From: an uncultured Christensenellaceae bacterium
GTDB lineage: Bacteria > Bacillota > Clostridia > Christensenellales > Pumilibacteraceae
Direction of reading: 5' to 3'
DNA length: 64,000 bases
NCBI GenBank assembly: GCA_910586925.1
Contig: CAJUKG010000003.1
Location: 62,001 to 126,000 of the forward strand
Under the pieces are notes generated by a model that saw nothing but the letters and a program-made list of their open reading frames with translations, was not told where the DNA came from and did not search any database. Every line of letters begins with the position of its first letter. Within the stretch, counting starts at the first letter, position 1. Both the position numbers and the translations under genes were made by a program. Shown in pieces: positions 37,383 through 46,631 of the stretch.

Positions 37383-38567
37383 ATGGGAAAGATAAAGAAC
37401 GTAAAAAAATTAGACGTTAAAATACCGCTTATAATCATGCTGACGCTCGCCGTCGTGTTTTTTGCACTCGGCGGACTCTATGCGTTTTTCGGCGACGGTT
37501 CGTATAAAGCCGAAAAAAGCGAGGTGTTGCGCGTTTCGGATATAAAGACTATCGTCGAGCGCGATAAGTTCATAGTTAACGACACCGTCGTATTGACGAA
37601 CGATATTCATGTGACCGATTCGGCGTTTACCGTCGGCGGCAAAGATTGCTCGTTTGCGGGCGTGTTCGACGGACACGGACACACCGTATACCTCGACTAC
37701 GGCAGCGGCGATGCGAGCACGTCGTTCTTCGCGTCGATAAGCGAAAAGGGCATTGTTAAAAACACGCGGTTCGTTTTTACGTCGGTGCGGGTAAACGGCA
37801 GTGCGTTCTCGGGTGTCGCGAAAATCAATTACGGCACCGTCGCGGACTGCGCCGTCGAGTATAATATCGAAATAAGCGCGAAGGACGGAATGTTCACGCC
37901 GTTCGTATCGGTTAATCGCGGTACCGTTCGCAATATCGTTTCGAGCGGCGCGCTTGTTTTGACCCCGTCGACGGAACAGGAAACTCCCGACGAAGGCGAA
38001 AACCCCGAACCGCCGAGCGAGGAAGAACAACCCGAAACGCCCGACGAGAACGAACCGTCGGTAACGCCCGACGAAAACGAGCCGACGAGCGATCCCGATT
38101 TGTCGGAAACCGTGCGCGTAAAAGACGTACTTCGCGAAAGCGAGCATGCCTCTCAAAAGAATGAGGACGAGAAGAAAATTTCGTTCGGCAGTGTGTGCGT
38201 GTACAATTACGGCATGCTGAAAAACGTGCTGTCCACGCCCGAGTTCGACGGCTTTTATTGCACGAACCGCGATAACTACTTGTCGGGTCGCAGCGAAAAC
38301 GTGTCGATTGCGTCGGTGTGCGCGTATACGGTGCACGGCGAGTATGACGGCAAAAAAGCGACGGAGAGCGGGCTTGTGTCGATATGCGAAAAAACTCTGT
38401 ATACTTCGGACGATCTGCGCGTCGTCAAGTACGAGAATTTCGCGGCTATCGTACACGATACGAACGGCGCATTTACAAAGACGGTTATCGAAAACACGTA
38501 CGATTTTAACAATACCGTGTGGGAGATAGACGAAACCGAATTTAAGTTGAAACTCAATGTAAAGTGA
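37383..38567 (+). CDS. Membrane-anchored surface protein with GLUG-like beta-helix and acidic linker
   Basis: This 394-residue protein has one N-terminal membrane helix (about 16-36) and no cleavage site, so it is anchored with the rest outside. Residues of about 60-200 contain GLUG-like repeats (FAGVFDGHGHTV and following SFFASISEKGIVKNTRF). Residues of about 200-245 are an acidic Pro/Glu-rich linker (PDENEP repeats), and the remainder is unrecognised. It lies in the same operon as the GTPase pair and probably provides an extracellular part. Confidence 0.75.
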   Translation: MGKIKNVKKLDVKIPLIIMLTLAVVFFALGGLYAFFGDGSYKAEKSEVLRVSDIKTIVERDKFIVNDTVVLTNDIHVTDSAFTVGGKDCSFAGVFDGHGHTVYLDYGSGDASTSFFASISEKGIVKNTRFVFTSVRVNGSAFSGVAKINYGTVADCAVEYNIEISAKDGMFTPFVSVNRGTVRNIVSSGALVLTPSTEQETPDEGENPEPPSEEEQPETPDENEPSVTPDENEPTSDPDLSETVRVKDVLRESEHASQKNEDEKKISFGSVCVYNYGMLKNVLSTPEFDGFYCTNRDNYLSGRSENVSIASVCAYTVHGEYDGKKATESGLVSICEKTLYTSDDLRVVKYENFAAIVHDTNGAFTKTVIENTYDFNNTVWEIDETEFKLKLNVK

Positions 38568-38577
38568 GGGTGCGAAT

Positions 38578-41500
38578 ATGAAATCGAATAATATTAACTC
38601 GAAAAGAAATACTTTGGTCGTCGCTATCACCGTTATTTGCGTGATCGCGCTTGCGGTCGCGCTTGCGTTCTGTCTGTGGTCGAAATTCAAAAAGCCCGAT
38701 GCTGTTGACGATAACGAAGTAGATACGCGACCCGAATATATGATAACGGTCAGCGACAGCATTACCGCGTACGAAGGCGACGAGCATCTGTTGATGCCGC
38801 ACATGGTGAACAAGTTCGGCAACGTCGAACAGGGCAGGTTTTCGTATGCAGTAGTAAACGCCGCGAATGCCCCCGTATCGGTCAGCGAGAACGGTGTAGT
38901 TACTGTCAAACCGAACACCGAAGCCGAAAGCGCGGTAATAGAAATCACCGAATTGAATACTCAAATCAAAACGACCGTCAACGTGAGCGTATGCCGCAAG
39001 CTCAGCGGTATCAAAGGCGTCGTGTTCGGCGAGGACCTTGTTGTCACGACCCAAAAGCAGTATTTGCAGCTCGGCGACGAGTATACGGTAACGGTCAAGA
39101 CGATACCGAGCAGCGCGGTGCTCACCGACAACCAAATCGCTGTCAAGACCGTCGATAAGTACGGCAAAGAAGTCGGGTCCATGTTCTCGTATTCGGTAGT
39201 CCCCGGCACGAGCAAAATCAAGATCAAACCGACGGGTCTCGGCGACGGAATAATGGTCTTTTCGGTCATAGCCGACGGCAAGGAATTGTGCAAGGACGAA
39301 AGATACGAATTCGGCGTGTCGCTCGCTTCCGATCGGCTCGACGAAGCGGTAAAAGAGAAAGCGAAAAGAGAGATGAGCGACGATCCCGTCGAGCGCGAAA
39401 AAATAGAGCTTATTCCCGCGACGGAACTTAGAAAGCTCGATACTCTTACGGTGCCCGTCGGCACGACGACGCTGCACGGCGTCACGAAAGAGAATTTCCC
39501 TGCGCTCGAAACGGTAGTATTCGAATCCGATACTATCATGCGGCTCACCGACGAAAAAATCGAAAGCAACGTTTGTTATCGCGTCAAGAGCGGTTTGTAT
39601 GCGAGTTATGCCGCCGACGAGTTCTGGAGCGAGTACCTGTATGATCTCATTCCGTACGAAAAAGACGTTTCCGAAAAGTGGGTCGTCTACCACTACTTGA
39701 AAGACGGCGAAAACGGTAGCCGCGACGCCGATTACTATTGCGAGAAATTGACCGACGGCTATAGCCTTAAGCGGTTCGAATCTACAGGCTACCGCAACGA
39801 TTATTACTATATCGGCAAAGACCCCAAGCCGACCGACGACGCCGATAAAACGAGCGTGTCCGACGCGGTACTCGACGAAGTGAATGGCGTTTTACGCGAC
39901 GGACTGCATGTCGGAGTAGGGTATTCTCCAAACGAATATAAAGTGGAATACGTAATTACCGACGTAGAGCACGGCGACAGAAAGGTAACGGTCAGAGATA
40001 CTCGCACGTGGGTTTACGGCGAAAGTCTTATGCTTTACAGTTTGTCCGATTTCAATAAGGAATGCGGCGAGAACATATCGCGGACCGGTTACGTGATCGA
40101 CGGATGGCTCACCGACGCGTCCAAACTCGACAGCAAACTCGAGCTTGACGAATATCAAGTCAATCTCACGTCTTCCGATAAAATTACGCTTTACGGGAAT
40201 TGGCAGGCGATCTACTATACCGTAATTTACAAAAACGGCACCGACGACGAACAGGACAACAAGGAAGTGCGCGTCGCTTACGACGAAAAAATCACTATCA
40301 AAGACCCTGCCGTCAAAAAGGGTTATCGCTTGACGTATTACGAAAGCGGCGGACGGCATTTCGATGTCGGTTTGGAGTACAGCGGTTTGCTTTCCGAGCC
40401 GGGCGTAATAACGCTTACCGCTCAATACAGAGCGATCACATATAACGTCGTGTTCAATAGGAACGGCGGGAATTGGATCGAAAGCAACGGCGTCGATAAT
40501 ATAACTCTCGAATACGACAAGCCGTATACCCTCTGCACATTGAGCCAGAACGGAAAAACGGGGTACGAGTGGGTCGGAATAGATTCCGCAGGACAGCAGA
40601 TCGAAGGTCGCGTGTATCCGTCCACAGGCGAGATAATAAACCTTACCGCGGTGGAAGGCAGTACCGTCACTCTCAAAGCGTTCTGGGACCCTCTTAAATA
40701 TAACGTTGTTTATAAATTCCAAAACTTCTCTTACCGTTATATCGACAATAAATCGCAGAACAAGATAGCAAATAACGAATTTACGCAGAGCCGTATTTTC
40801 GGCGACGGTTCGGCGACGATTTCACCTACGCGCTCGGGCTATACCGCGAAAAACTGGACGGTAATGTATTATACCGATAAAGGCAGTGCGACGCAGAAAC
40901 CCGTGTCCGACGATACTATCCGCGCATTGGGCGATAAAAACGAGTTCATTACGGGGAAACCCAACGCCAAAGAGGACGGCAGGACTTACTATTTGCAGCT
41001 CAATTCTACGCCGAACACTTATACGGTCACATACGATTACGGCGGCGCGACTTCGGGAAACACCGTTACGCAAAAAACAGTCACGTTCGACGCTGTATAC
41101 GACGATCTTCCGACGCCCGTAAAATACGGTGCGAACGGCAGTGCGTTTAACGGTTGGTATTTGGAAAATTCCTCGACGAGAATTCTGTCGTCGACCGTAG
41201 TTAAAACAGCAAGAAATCATAAGCTCGTCGCGAAATGGAGTTTGCAGTCGTTAAGCCACAGTATATCGAACAACAACGGCGATCTGTCGGCTATAGCGTT
41301 AAATTCTTCGGAATCGGTAAAAGTCACGATTAGCGGCGGCTCGCGCCAGTACGACTACAGCACTGTCGGCGACAGCGGTAACGGATGGTCTTGGAGCTTT
41401 AACAAATCGACGGGAATATTGACTGTAAGCGTCACCGCATACGATTTGAAAGGCACGATTTCCTTTACCGTTACCGATCGCGTGTACGGAACGACGACAA

Positions 41501-42249
41501 AGATTTCCAAGAGTTGGAGCTCTGCGGCATCGCCGCCTCCATCTAAACCGTGTCTTGCGCGCGGTACACTTATAACGCTCGCCGACGGCAGTCGCGTGCC
41601 CGTCGAGGAACTGAAAGGCGACGAATTGCTGCTCGTATGGAACTTCTTTACGGGAACGTACGACGTCGCGCCCATACTGTTTATAGACTATGACGCTCCC
41701 GCGATGTTCGATGAAATCACTATGATATTCTCGAACGGCGAAAAACTCGTATTTATAGGCGGACACGGTATTTGGGATATGACTCTCGATAAGTTTGTAT
41801 ATATAGATGGCGAAAATGCGCATTCGTTTATAGGACATTCGTTCGTTTCCGAACGTGTCGATGGCGAGGGCAATTTCGTTTTCGATACGGTCACGCTTAC
41901 AGACGTATCGGTAGAGGAGAAACTTGTCGAGTCATGGAGCCCTGTAACGCCGGTACACTTCAACTGTTTCGCCGACGGCATGCTTATCATACCTATGGAC
42001 GATGTTATCGACGGCATGCTCAATATATTCGAAGTCGATCCCGATACGATGAAGTACGACGAAGAAAAAATGGCGGCGGATCTTCAAAAGTACGGCGAAT
42101 TCACGTATGAAGATTTTGCAGAGTACATACCCGAGGAAGTCTATATCGCATTTAACGGCAGGTATTTGAAAGTGGCTATAGGCAAGGGGAATCTCACTTG
42201 GGACGACATTTATGCGTTGATCGAAAGATACGGCGAATTCTGGTCGTAA
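38578..42249 (+). CDS. Membrane-anchored B-repeat protein with C-terminal Hint (intein-like) domain
   Basis: This 1,223-residue protein has an N-terminal membrane anchor (about 12-34), Ig-like or unrecognised regions to about 400, and then several InlB-type B-repeats (about 440-880; motifs GYVIDGW, GNWQAIYY). From Cys992 (CLARGTLITLADGS) comes a Hint domain with His1063 (GGHGIWD) and an HFNC segment (1127-1130) where a splice junction would lie. A tail of about 93 residues follows (LNIFEVDPDTMKYD, YIALI). I recall a similar Hint-plus-tail at the ends of other clostridial surface proteins. Autoprocessing is possible but not shown. It is the last gene of the unit, followed by a strong terminator. 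Confidence 0.82.
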   Translation: MKSNNINSKRNTLVVAITVICVIALAVALAFCLWSKFKKPDAVDDNEVDTRPEYMITVSDSITAYEGDEHLLMPHMVNKFGNVEQGRFSYAVVNAANAPVSVSENGVVTVKPNTEAESAVIEITELNTQIKTTVNVSVCRKLSGIKGVVFGEDLVVTTQKQYLQLGDEYTVTVKTIPSSAVLTDNQIAVKTVDKYGKEVGSMFSYSVVPGTSKIKIKPTGLGDGIMVFSVIADGKELCKDERYEFGVSLASDRLDEAVKEKAKREMSDDPVEREKIELIPATELRKLDTLTVPVGTTTLHGVTKENFPALETVVFESDTIMRLTDEKIESNVCYRVKSGLYASYAADEFWSEYLYDLIPYEKDVSEKWVVYHYLKDGENGSRDADYYCEKLTDGYSLKRFESTGYRNDYYYIGKDPKPTDDADKTSVSDAVLDEVNGVLRDGLHVGVGYSPNEYKVEYVITDVEHGDRKVTVRDTRTWVYGESLMLYSLSDFNKECGENISRTGYVIDGWLTDASKLDSKLELDEYQVNLTSSDKITLYGNWQAIYYTVIYKNGTDDEQDNKEVRVAYDEKITIKDPAVKKGYRLTYYESGGRHFDVGLEYSGLLSEPGVITLTAQYRAITYNVVFNRNGGNWIESNGVDNITLEYDKPYTLCTLSQNGKTGYEWVGIDSAGQQIEGRVYPSTGEIINLTAVEGSTVTLKAFWDPLKYNVVYKFQNFSYRYIDNKSQNKIANNEFTQSRIFGDGSATISPTRSGYTAKNWTVMYYTDKGSATQKPVSDDTIRALGDKNEFITGKPNAKEDGRTYYLQLNSTPNTYTVTYDYGGATSGNTVTQKTVTFDAVYDDLPTPVKYGANGSAFNGWYLENSSTRILSSTVVKTARNHKLVAKWSLQSLSHSISNNNGDLSAIALNSSESVKVTISGGSRQYDYSTVGDSGNGWSWSFNKSTGILTVSVTAYDLKGTISFTVTDRVYGTTTKISKSWSSAASPPPSKPCLARGTLITLADGSRVPVEELKGDELLLVWNFFTGTYDVAPILFIDYDAPAMFDEITMIFSNGEKLVFIGGHGIWDMTLDKFVYIDGENAHSFIGHSFVSERVDGEGNFVFDTVTLTDVSVEEKLVESWSPVTPVHFNCFADGMLIIPMDDVIDGMLNIFEVDPDTMKYDEEKMAADLQKYGEFTYEDFAEYIPEEVYIAFNGRYLKVAIGKGNLTWDDIYALIERYGEFWS

Positions 42250-42283
42250 CCGAGCGAGACAAGAATAATCTGAATACAACGCA

Positions 42284-42319
42284 AATGCGGCTGTCGAATC
42301 ACTCGACCGCCGCATTTTT
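42284..42319 (+). terminator. Rho-independent terminator closing the ten-gene unit
   Basis: A 14-bp stem with one mismatch (42284-42297 with 42303-42316) and the loop ATCAC is followed by five T (42315-42319). It ends the operon that starts near 24515. Confidence 0.92.
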
Positions 42320-42380
42320 CCGTATACAAAAGAAAGTGGCGGGTTATATGCAAATATATCAAATAAATAAATATTTTATG

Positions 42381-42415
42381 TTAGCACCCTTGACAAACGG
42401 GTATAAAAGTGCTAA
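42381..42415 (+). promoter_or_regulatory. CIRCE-like inverted repeat around the dgt-dnaG-sigA promoter
   Basis: TTAGCACCC (42381-42389) and AAGTGCTAA (42407-42415) each match 8 of 9 bases of the HrcA operator half-sites TTAGCACTC and GAGTGCTAA. They are 17 bp apart rather than the usual 9. The left arm abuts the -35 and the right arm overlaps the -10. Confidence 0.5.
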
Positions 42416-42418
42416 AAT
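42390..42418 (+). promoter_or_regulatory. Sigma-A promoter of the dgt-dnaG-sigA operon
   Basis: A perfect TTGACA (42390-42395) and TAAAAT (42413-42418) are separated by 17 bp. The start of transcription should be near 42425, giving a leader of about 95 nt. Confidence 0.88.
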
Positions 42419-42520
42419 ACTACTATCTTGGGAAAGTGGGTCAAATAAGCGGCTACGCGCTTATAATGCGACGTAAATCGCCGCAATATGCGAGCGAAAT
42501 GTCGGTTTCGGTTTGTGGAA

Positions 42521-43513
42521 ATGGATTATAAAGCGATTACATACGAAATTCAAGATAAGTATTTGTCGCCTTATGCGTGTAAGGACAGCGACAGCAAGGG
42601 CAGGCAACGCCCGTTGTCGCCGTGCCCCATGCGCACGGAGTTTCAGCGCGACCGCGATCGGATCATTCACAGCAAGGCGTTCAGGCGGCTCAAGCATAAG
42701 ACGCAGGTGTTTCTTTCTCCCGAGGGCGACCACTACCGCACAAGACTCACGCACACTCTCGAGGTAAGCCAAATCGCACGCACGATCGCGCGGTGTTTGC
42801 GGCTCAACGAGGACCTTACCGAGGCGATCGCTTTGGGACACGATCTCGGGCACACGCCGTACGGACATGCGGGAGAGCGGGTGCTTAATAAGTACACGAG
42901 TTTCTCGCATAACGAGCAGAGCTTGCGCATGGTGGACCGCATCGAGAACGACGGCAAGGGTATGAACTTGACGTTCGAGGTTCGCGACGGAATACTTAAC
43001 CACACGGCTAACGGAAAAGCGGCTACGCTCGAGGGCTGTGTCGTGTCGTTTGCGGATAGGATAGCGTACATCAATCACGATATCGACGATGCCGTACGCG
43101 CGGGCGTTATCGCCGAGAATTCCATTCCCAAGCGGTTTGTCGATTTGTTCGGCGACACGCCGAGCAAGCGCATATCGTCGATGACGTACGATATAATATC
43201 CGAGAGTTACGGCAAGAATATAATAGCGCAAACCTCGGAATTTTCGCAAGGTATGTCGGAATTGCGCGAGTATATGTTCGCGAACGTGTACACGTCGCCG
43301 CTCGCCAAGTCCGAAGAAGTGAAAGCCGTTCGCATGATCGAATACCTGTTCGAGTATTTTCATTCGCACGAAGACGAAATGCCGAAGCAATTTGTCTATG
43401 CGGACGAGCCGCTCGAACGGCGGGTATGCGATTATATTTCCACTATGTCCGATCAGTATGCGGTGCGCACTTTCGAAAGACTGACGGTGCCGCAGAGCTG
43501 GTCGAAACTGTAA
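42521..43513 (+). CDS. dgt: dGTPase-family HD-domain triphosphohydrolase
   Basis: This 330-residue protein hydrolyses dNTPs, typically dGTP, to the nucleoside and triphosphate. The start at 42521 (MDYKAITYEI) fits the family's usual N-terminus better than the upstream ATG at 42488, although the ribosome site is weak for both. The HD metal site is intact: RLTHTLEV (His78), GHDLGH (His107, Asp108, His111), and PYGHAGE after it. The gene lies 9 nt before dnaG, an arrangement common in Clostridia, linking dNTP pool control with replication priming. Confidence 0.93.
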   Translation: MDYKAITYEIQDKYLSPYACKDSDSKGRQRPLSPCPMRTEFQRDRDRIIHSKAFRRLKHKTQVFLSPEGDHYRTRLTHTLEVSQIARTIARCLRLNEDLTEAIALGHDLGHTPYGHAGERVLNKYTSFSHNEQSLRMVDRIENDGKGMNLTFEVRDGILNHTANGKAATLEGCVVSFADRIAYINHDIDDAVRAGVIAENSIPKRFVDLFGDTPSKRISSMTYDIISESYGKNIIAQTSEFSQGMSELREYMFANVYTSPLAKSEEVKAVRMIEYLFEYFHSHEDEMPKQFVYADEPLERRVCDYISTMSDQYAVRTFERLTVPQSWSKL

Positions 43514-43522
43514 CGAGGATCC

Positions 43523-45286
43523 GTGGATAAGGAATTTAACGATTTTATTGCCAAGGTGCTCGAGAATACCGACATAATCGCGTTGATTTCGCGATATACG
43601 CATCTCGAACGCAAAGGAAACACGCACTGGGCTTGCTGTCCGTTTCATCACGAGAGTCAGCCCTCGTTTTCGGTGTCCGCGGACAAGCAGCTTTTTCACT
43701 GTTTCGGCTGTAAAAAGAGCGGCAACGCGCTGTCGTTTCTCATGGCGATAGAAAATATCGAGTTCTACGACGCGCTCAAAATGCTTGCCGAACAGGCGCA
43801 TATGGAGATCCCGCGTTTTTCGGGCGGCGGGCAGGCGCACCGCGTCGACAAAGACCGCATAGCGACGCTTCAAAATCTTATGCGCGATGCGGCACGGCAT
43901 TATCACGAAAATCTTTCGTCGCCGCGCGCGAAGATCTTCAACGACTATCTCGAGGAACGGAAGATACCGCCCGCGATGGTGCGGAAGTTCGGACTCGGCG
44001 CGAGCCTCGATTTTTCGGAGATGGTAGACTTTCTCGCCGCCAAAGGGTATTCGTACGAACTCATTCACGCGGCGGGCATTGCCGAAGAAAAGGACGGCAG
44101 AAAGTACGACGTGTTCGGCAAGCGGCTCATTTATCCGATCATCGACAACATGAATAACGTTGTGGCGTTCGGCGGACGCACGCTCGAGAAAGACGTGCAT
44201 TTTGCAAAGTACCGCAACAGTACGCAGACAGAGCTGTTCGACAAGTCGAAAGTTATTTACGGCATCAATTTGCTTAAAAAGCGCAATTCCGCGCGTCCCG
44301 TCGAGTACGTCATTATGGCGGAAGGGTATATGGACGTCATCGCGTTGCATAAAGCGGGGTTCGATACCGCAGTGGCGTCCATGGGCACCGCGCTCACGAC
44401 GCGGCAGGCGCGACAGCTGAAATTGTTTTCCGATCTCGTTTATATCAGTTACGACGGCGATACAGCAGGGCAGAAAGCGACGATGCGCGGACTTGACATT
44501 CTCAAAGAGACGGGCATCACCGTCAAAGTAGTCAAACTTCCCGACGGACTCGATCCCGACGACGTGATAAAGCGCGGCGGCGCGGCGGCGTATCAAAAGC
44601 TGCTCGACGAAGCGATGCCGCTTACCGCTTACAAAATAGAAGTGCTTCGCGGCAAGTACGACCTTTCCGACCCCGACAGAAAAGCGCAGTTCGCGATAGA
44701 GTGTGCGAACGTCGTGCGGTCGCTTGATAACCCCGTCGAGCAGGAACAGTATTTCGATTATATTTCGCAGCTGACAGGTTTTTCCGCCGACGCGCTCAAA
44801 CAGCAGGCGAACTTCGCGGCGACGAAGCAACAACCGACGCCGCCGTCGCGTTATGACGAATACGAGGACGATACGGCGGAGTACGACGACTCGCTCAAGT
44901 TTTTCCTCTCGTCGCTCGTACAGGGCGCGGACTATGTGTCTTACGATTACAACGTCGCGGACGCAATGCCCGACGAGTTTTCGACGCGGCTGTATGAGTG
45001 GTGCAGAACGCGTAAGAGTTTTTCGGCGGCGGAACTTTCTCACGCGTTCGGCGACGATAACAGGTCGCTCGACGCGCTTATCGGGTATAAACCGGTGCCG
45101 GGCGACAATGCGCGGCGGTTCAAAGACGTGCAGTCGGCGTTGTACCGTCGGGTGTTGGACGACGAAATCAAAAAACTCGGCGATATGATAAAATCCACGG
45201 ACGACAAACAGACAGTGCAAGAAATCATTCGACGCATAGGCGTGTTGAGCATCGAGAGCAAGAAGCTGTCGAACTACCGCAATTAA
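43523..45286 (+). CDS. dnaG: DNA primase
   Basis: This 587-residue primase starts at GTG 4 nt after a CGAGGA ribosome site. The CHC2 zinc finger is complete (Cys39, His42, Cys60, Cys63). A TOPRIM domain follows with EGYMDVIAL and ISYDGDTAG motifs. The C-terminal region after about 430 has a short acidic linker and a helical helicase-binding part that is poorly conserved. It makes RNA primers at the replication fork with DnaB. It sits in the classic order dnaG then sigA. Confidence 0.97.
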   Translation: MDKEFNDFIAKVLENTDIIALISRYTHLERKGNTHWACCPFHHESQPSFSVSADKQLFHCFGCKKSGNALSFLMAIENIEFYDALKMLAEQAHMEIPRFSGGGQAHRVDKDRIATLQNLMRDAARHYHENLSSPRAKIFNDYLEERKIPPAMVRKFGLGASLDFSEMVDFLAAKGYSYELIHAAGIAEEKDGRKYDVFGKRLIYPIIDNMNNVVAFGGRTLEKDVHFAKYRNSTQTELFDKSKVIYGINLLKKRNSARPVEYVIMAEGYMDVIALHKAGFDTAVASMGTALTTRQARQLKLFSDLVYISYDGDTAGQKATMRGLDILKETGITVKVVKLPDGLDPDDVIKRGGAAAYQKLLDEAMPLTAYKIEVLRGKYDLSDPDRKAQFAIECANVVRSLDNPVEQEQYFDYISQLTGFSADALKQQANFAATKQQPTPPSRYDEYEDDTAEYDDSLKFFLSSLVQGADYVSYDYNVADAMPDEFSTRLYEWCRTRKSFSAAELSHAFGDDNRSLDALIGYKPVPGDNARRFKDVQSALYRRVLDDEIKKLGDMIKSTDDKQTVQEIIRRIGVLSIESKKLSNYRN

Positions 45287-45298
45287 AGGAGTAAACAC

Positions 45299-46630
45299 AT
45301 GAAAGACAAACGCAAAGACGTTAAAAAGCAACCCGTTCCCGAGCTGGAACAGGAAGTCGTCGAGAAAGATTACCAACCGTCGGCGGCTATAGTTTCCGCG
45401 CTCGACGAATTGCTTTCTTCCGCGACCGAAGCGAACGGAGTGGAATATAACGCGCTTCTCGAAAAGCTCGTACCGCTCGAAGCGGGCGCGCTCGACATGG
45501 ATTTCGCGCTCAAATTTTTCGAAGACCACAATGTGAGTATTCTCAAAGACGGAGTGCGCGCGCCCATTCTCACTTCAAAAATGAATAAGATTTTGTCCAA
45601 GCTCGTCGAGGTCGGCAAGTCGCGCGGATTTTTGTCCAACGTCGAAATAGCCGAACGGCTTTCGATAGAATGCGGTGCCGACGCTCAACAGCTCGGCGAA
45701 GCCATGCGCATTATCCGCGACAGCGAAATCGAGATCACCGACGGACAGGTAAAGAGTTCGGAACTTCGCAGTATAGAGAGTCTTATAGGCGGCGAGGTGA
45801 ACACCGACGATCCCGTCAAGGTTTTTCTCAAGGATATAGGCAAGATCCCTCTGCTCAGCGCGGACGAAGAAACGACGCTCGCAAAACTTATGTCCGAGGG
45901 CGACGAGCGTGCGAAAAAGAAACTGACGGAAGCCAACCTGCGTCTTGTCGTAGCTATCGCAAAGCGTTATGTCGGCAGAGGAATGCAGCTTCTCGATCTC
46001 ATTCAAGAAGGCAACCTCGGGTTGATGAAAGCGGTGGAGAAGTTCGATTATACGAAGGGATTCAGATTTTCCACGTATGCGACGTGGTGGATACGACAGG
46101 CTATCACTCGTGCGATAGCCGACCAAGCGCGTACCATTCGTATCCCCGTGCACATGGTCGAAACGATAAACAAACTTTCGCGAACGACGCGCATGTTGGT
46201 TCAAAAGCTCGGGCGCGACCCGACACCCGAAGAACTTTCCGAAGAAATGGATCTGCCGCTCGACCGCGTCATAGAGATCCAGCGTATCAGTCAGGATCCC
46301 GTGTCGCTCGAAATGCCGGTCGGCGAAGAAGACGACAGCCATTTGGGCGATTTCCTCGAGGACGAGAAATCCAAAGCTCCGCAGGATTTTGCGGAATCGG
46401 GATTGTTGCGCGAACAGCTCGCCGCGGTGCTCAATACGCTTACGCCGCGCGAAGAAATGGTCATTCGGTTGCGTTACGGACTTGACGACGCGCACCCGCG
46501 CACGCTCGAGGACGTCGGCAAGGAGTTCGGCGTAACGCGCGAACGTATCCGTCAGATAGAAGCGAAAGCGTTGCGCAAACTGCGTCACCCCAACCGCTCG
46601 AAGCGGCTCAAGGACTTTACGGACAGATAA
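45299..46630 (+). CDS. sigA: Primary sigma factor of RNA polymerase (sigma-A / RpoD)
   Basis: This 443-residue sigma-70 protein has a variable acidic N-terminus (about 1-165), then region 1.2 (DPVKVFLKDIGKIPLL), regions 2.1-2.4 (NLRLVVAIAKRY, KGFRFSTYATWWIRQAI), region 3 and region 4.2 (VTRERIRQIEAKALRKLRHP). It recognises promoters of the TTGACA/TATAAT type seen throughout this window. AAAGGAG precedes the ATG. An additional lysine-rich start (KDKRKDVKKQ) is typical of clostridial forms. Confidence 0.98.
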   Translation: MKDKRKDVKKQPVPELEQEVVEKDYQPSAAIVSALDELLSSATEANGVEYNALLEKLVPLEAGALDMDFALKFFEDHNVSILKDGVRAPILTSKMNKILSKLVEVGKSRGFLSNVEIAERLSIECGADAQQLGEAMRIIRDSEIEITDGQVKSSELRSIESLIGGEVNTDDPVKVFLKDIGKIPLLSADEETTLAKLMSEGDERAKKKLTEANLRLVVAIAKRYVGRGMQLLDLIQEGNLGLMKAVEKFDYTKGFRFSTYATWWIRQAITRAIADQARTIRIPVHMVETINKLSRTTRMLVQKLGRDPTPEELSEEMDLPLDRVIEIQRISQDPVSLEMPVGEEDDSHLGDFLEDEKSKAPQDFAESGLLREQLAAVLNTLTPREEMVIRLRYGLDDAHPRTLEDVGKEFGVTRERIRQIEAKALRKLRHPNRSKRLKDFTDR

Positions 46631-46631
46631 A

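Noticed and set aside
42488..42520. Upstream ATG for dgt
   Set aside because: Adds an RAKCRFRFVE-like extension not seen in the family and has no ribosome site.
42461..45529. 1,022-residue antisense frame across dgt and dnaG
   Set aside because: Runs opposite two clearly real genes, Arg/His-rich, and has no recognisable domain or start signal.
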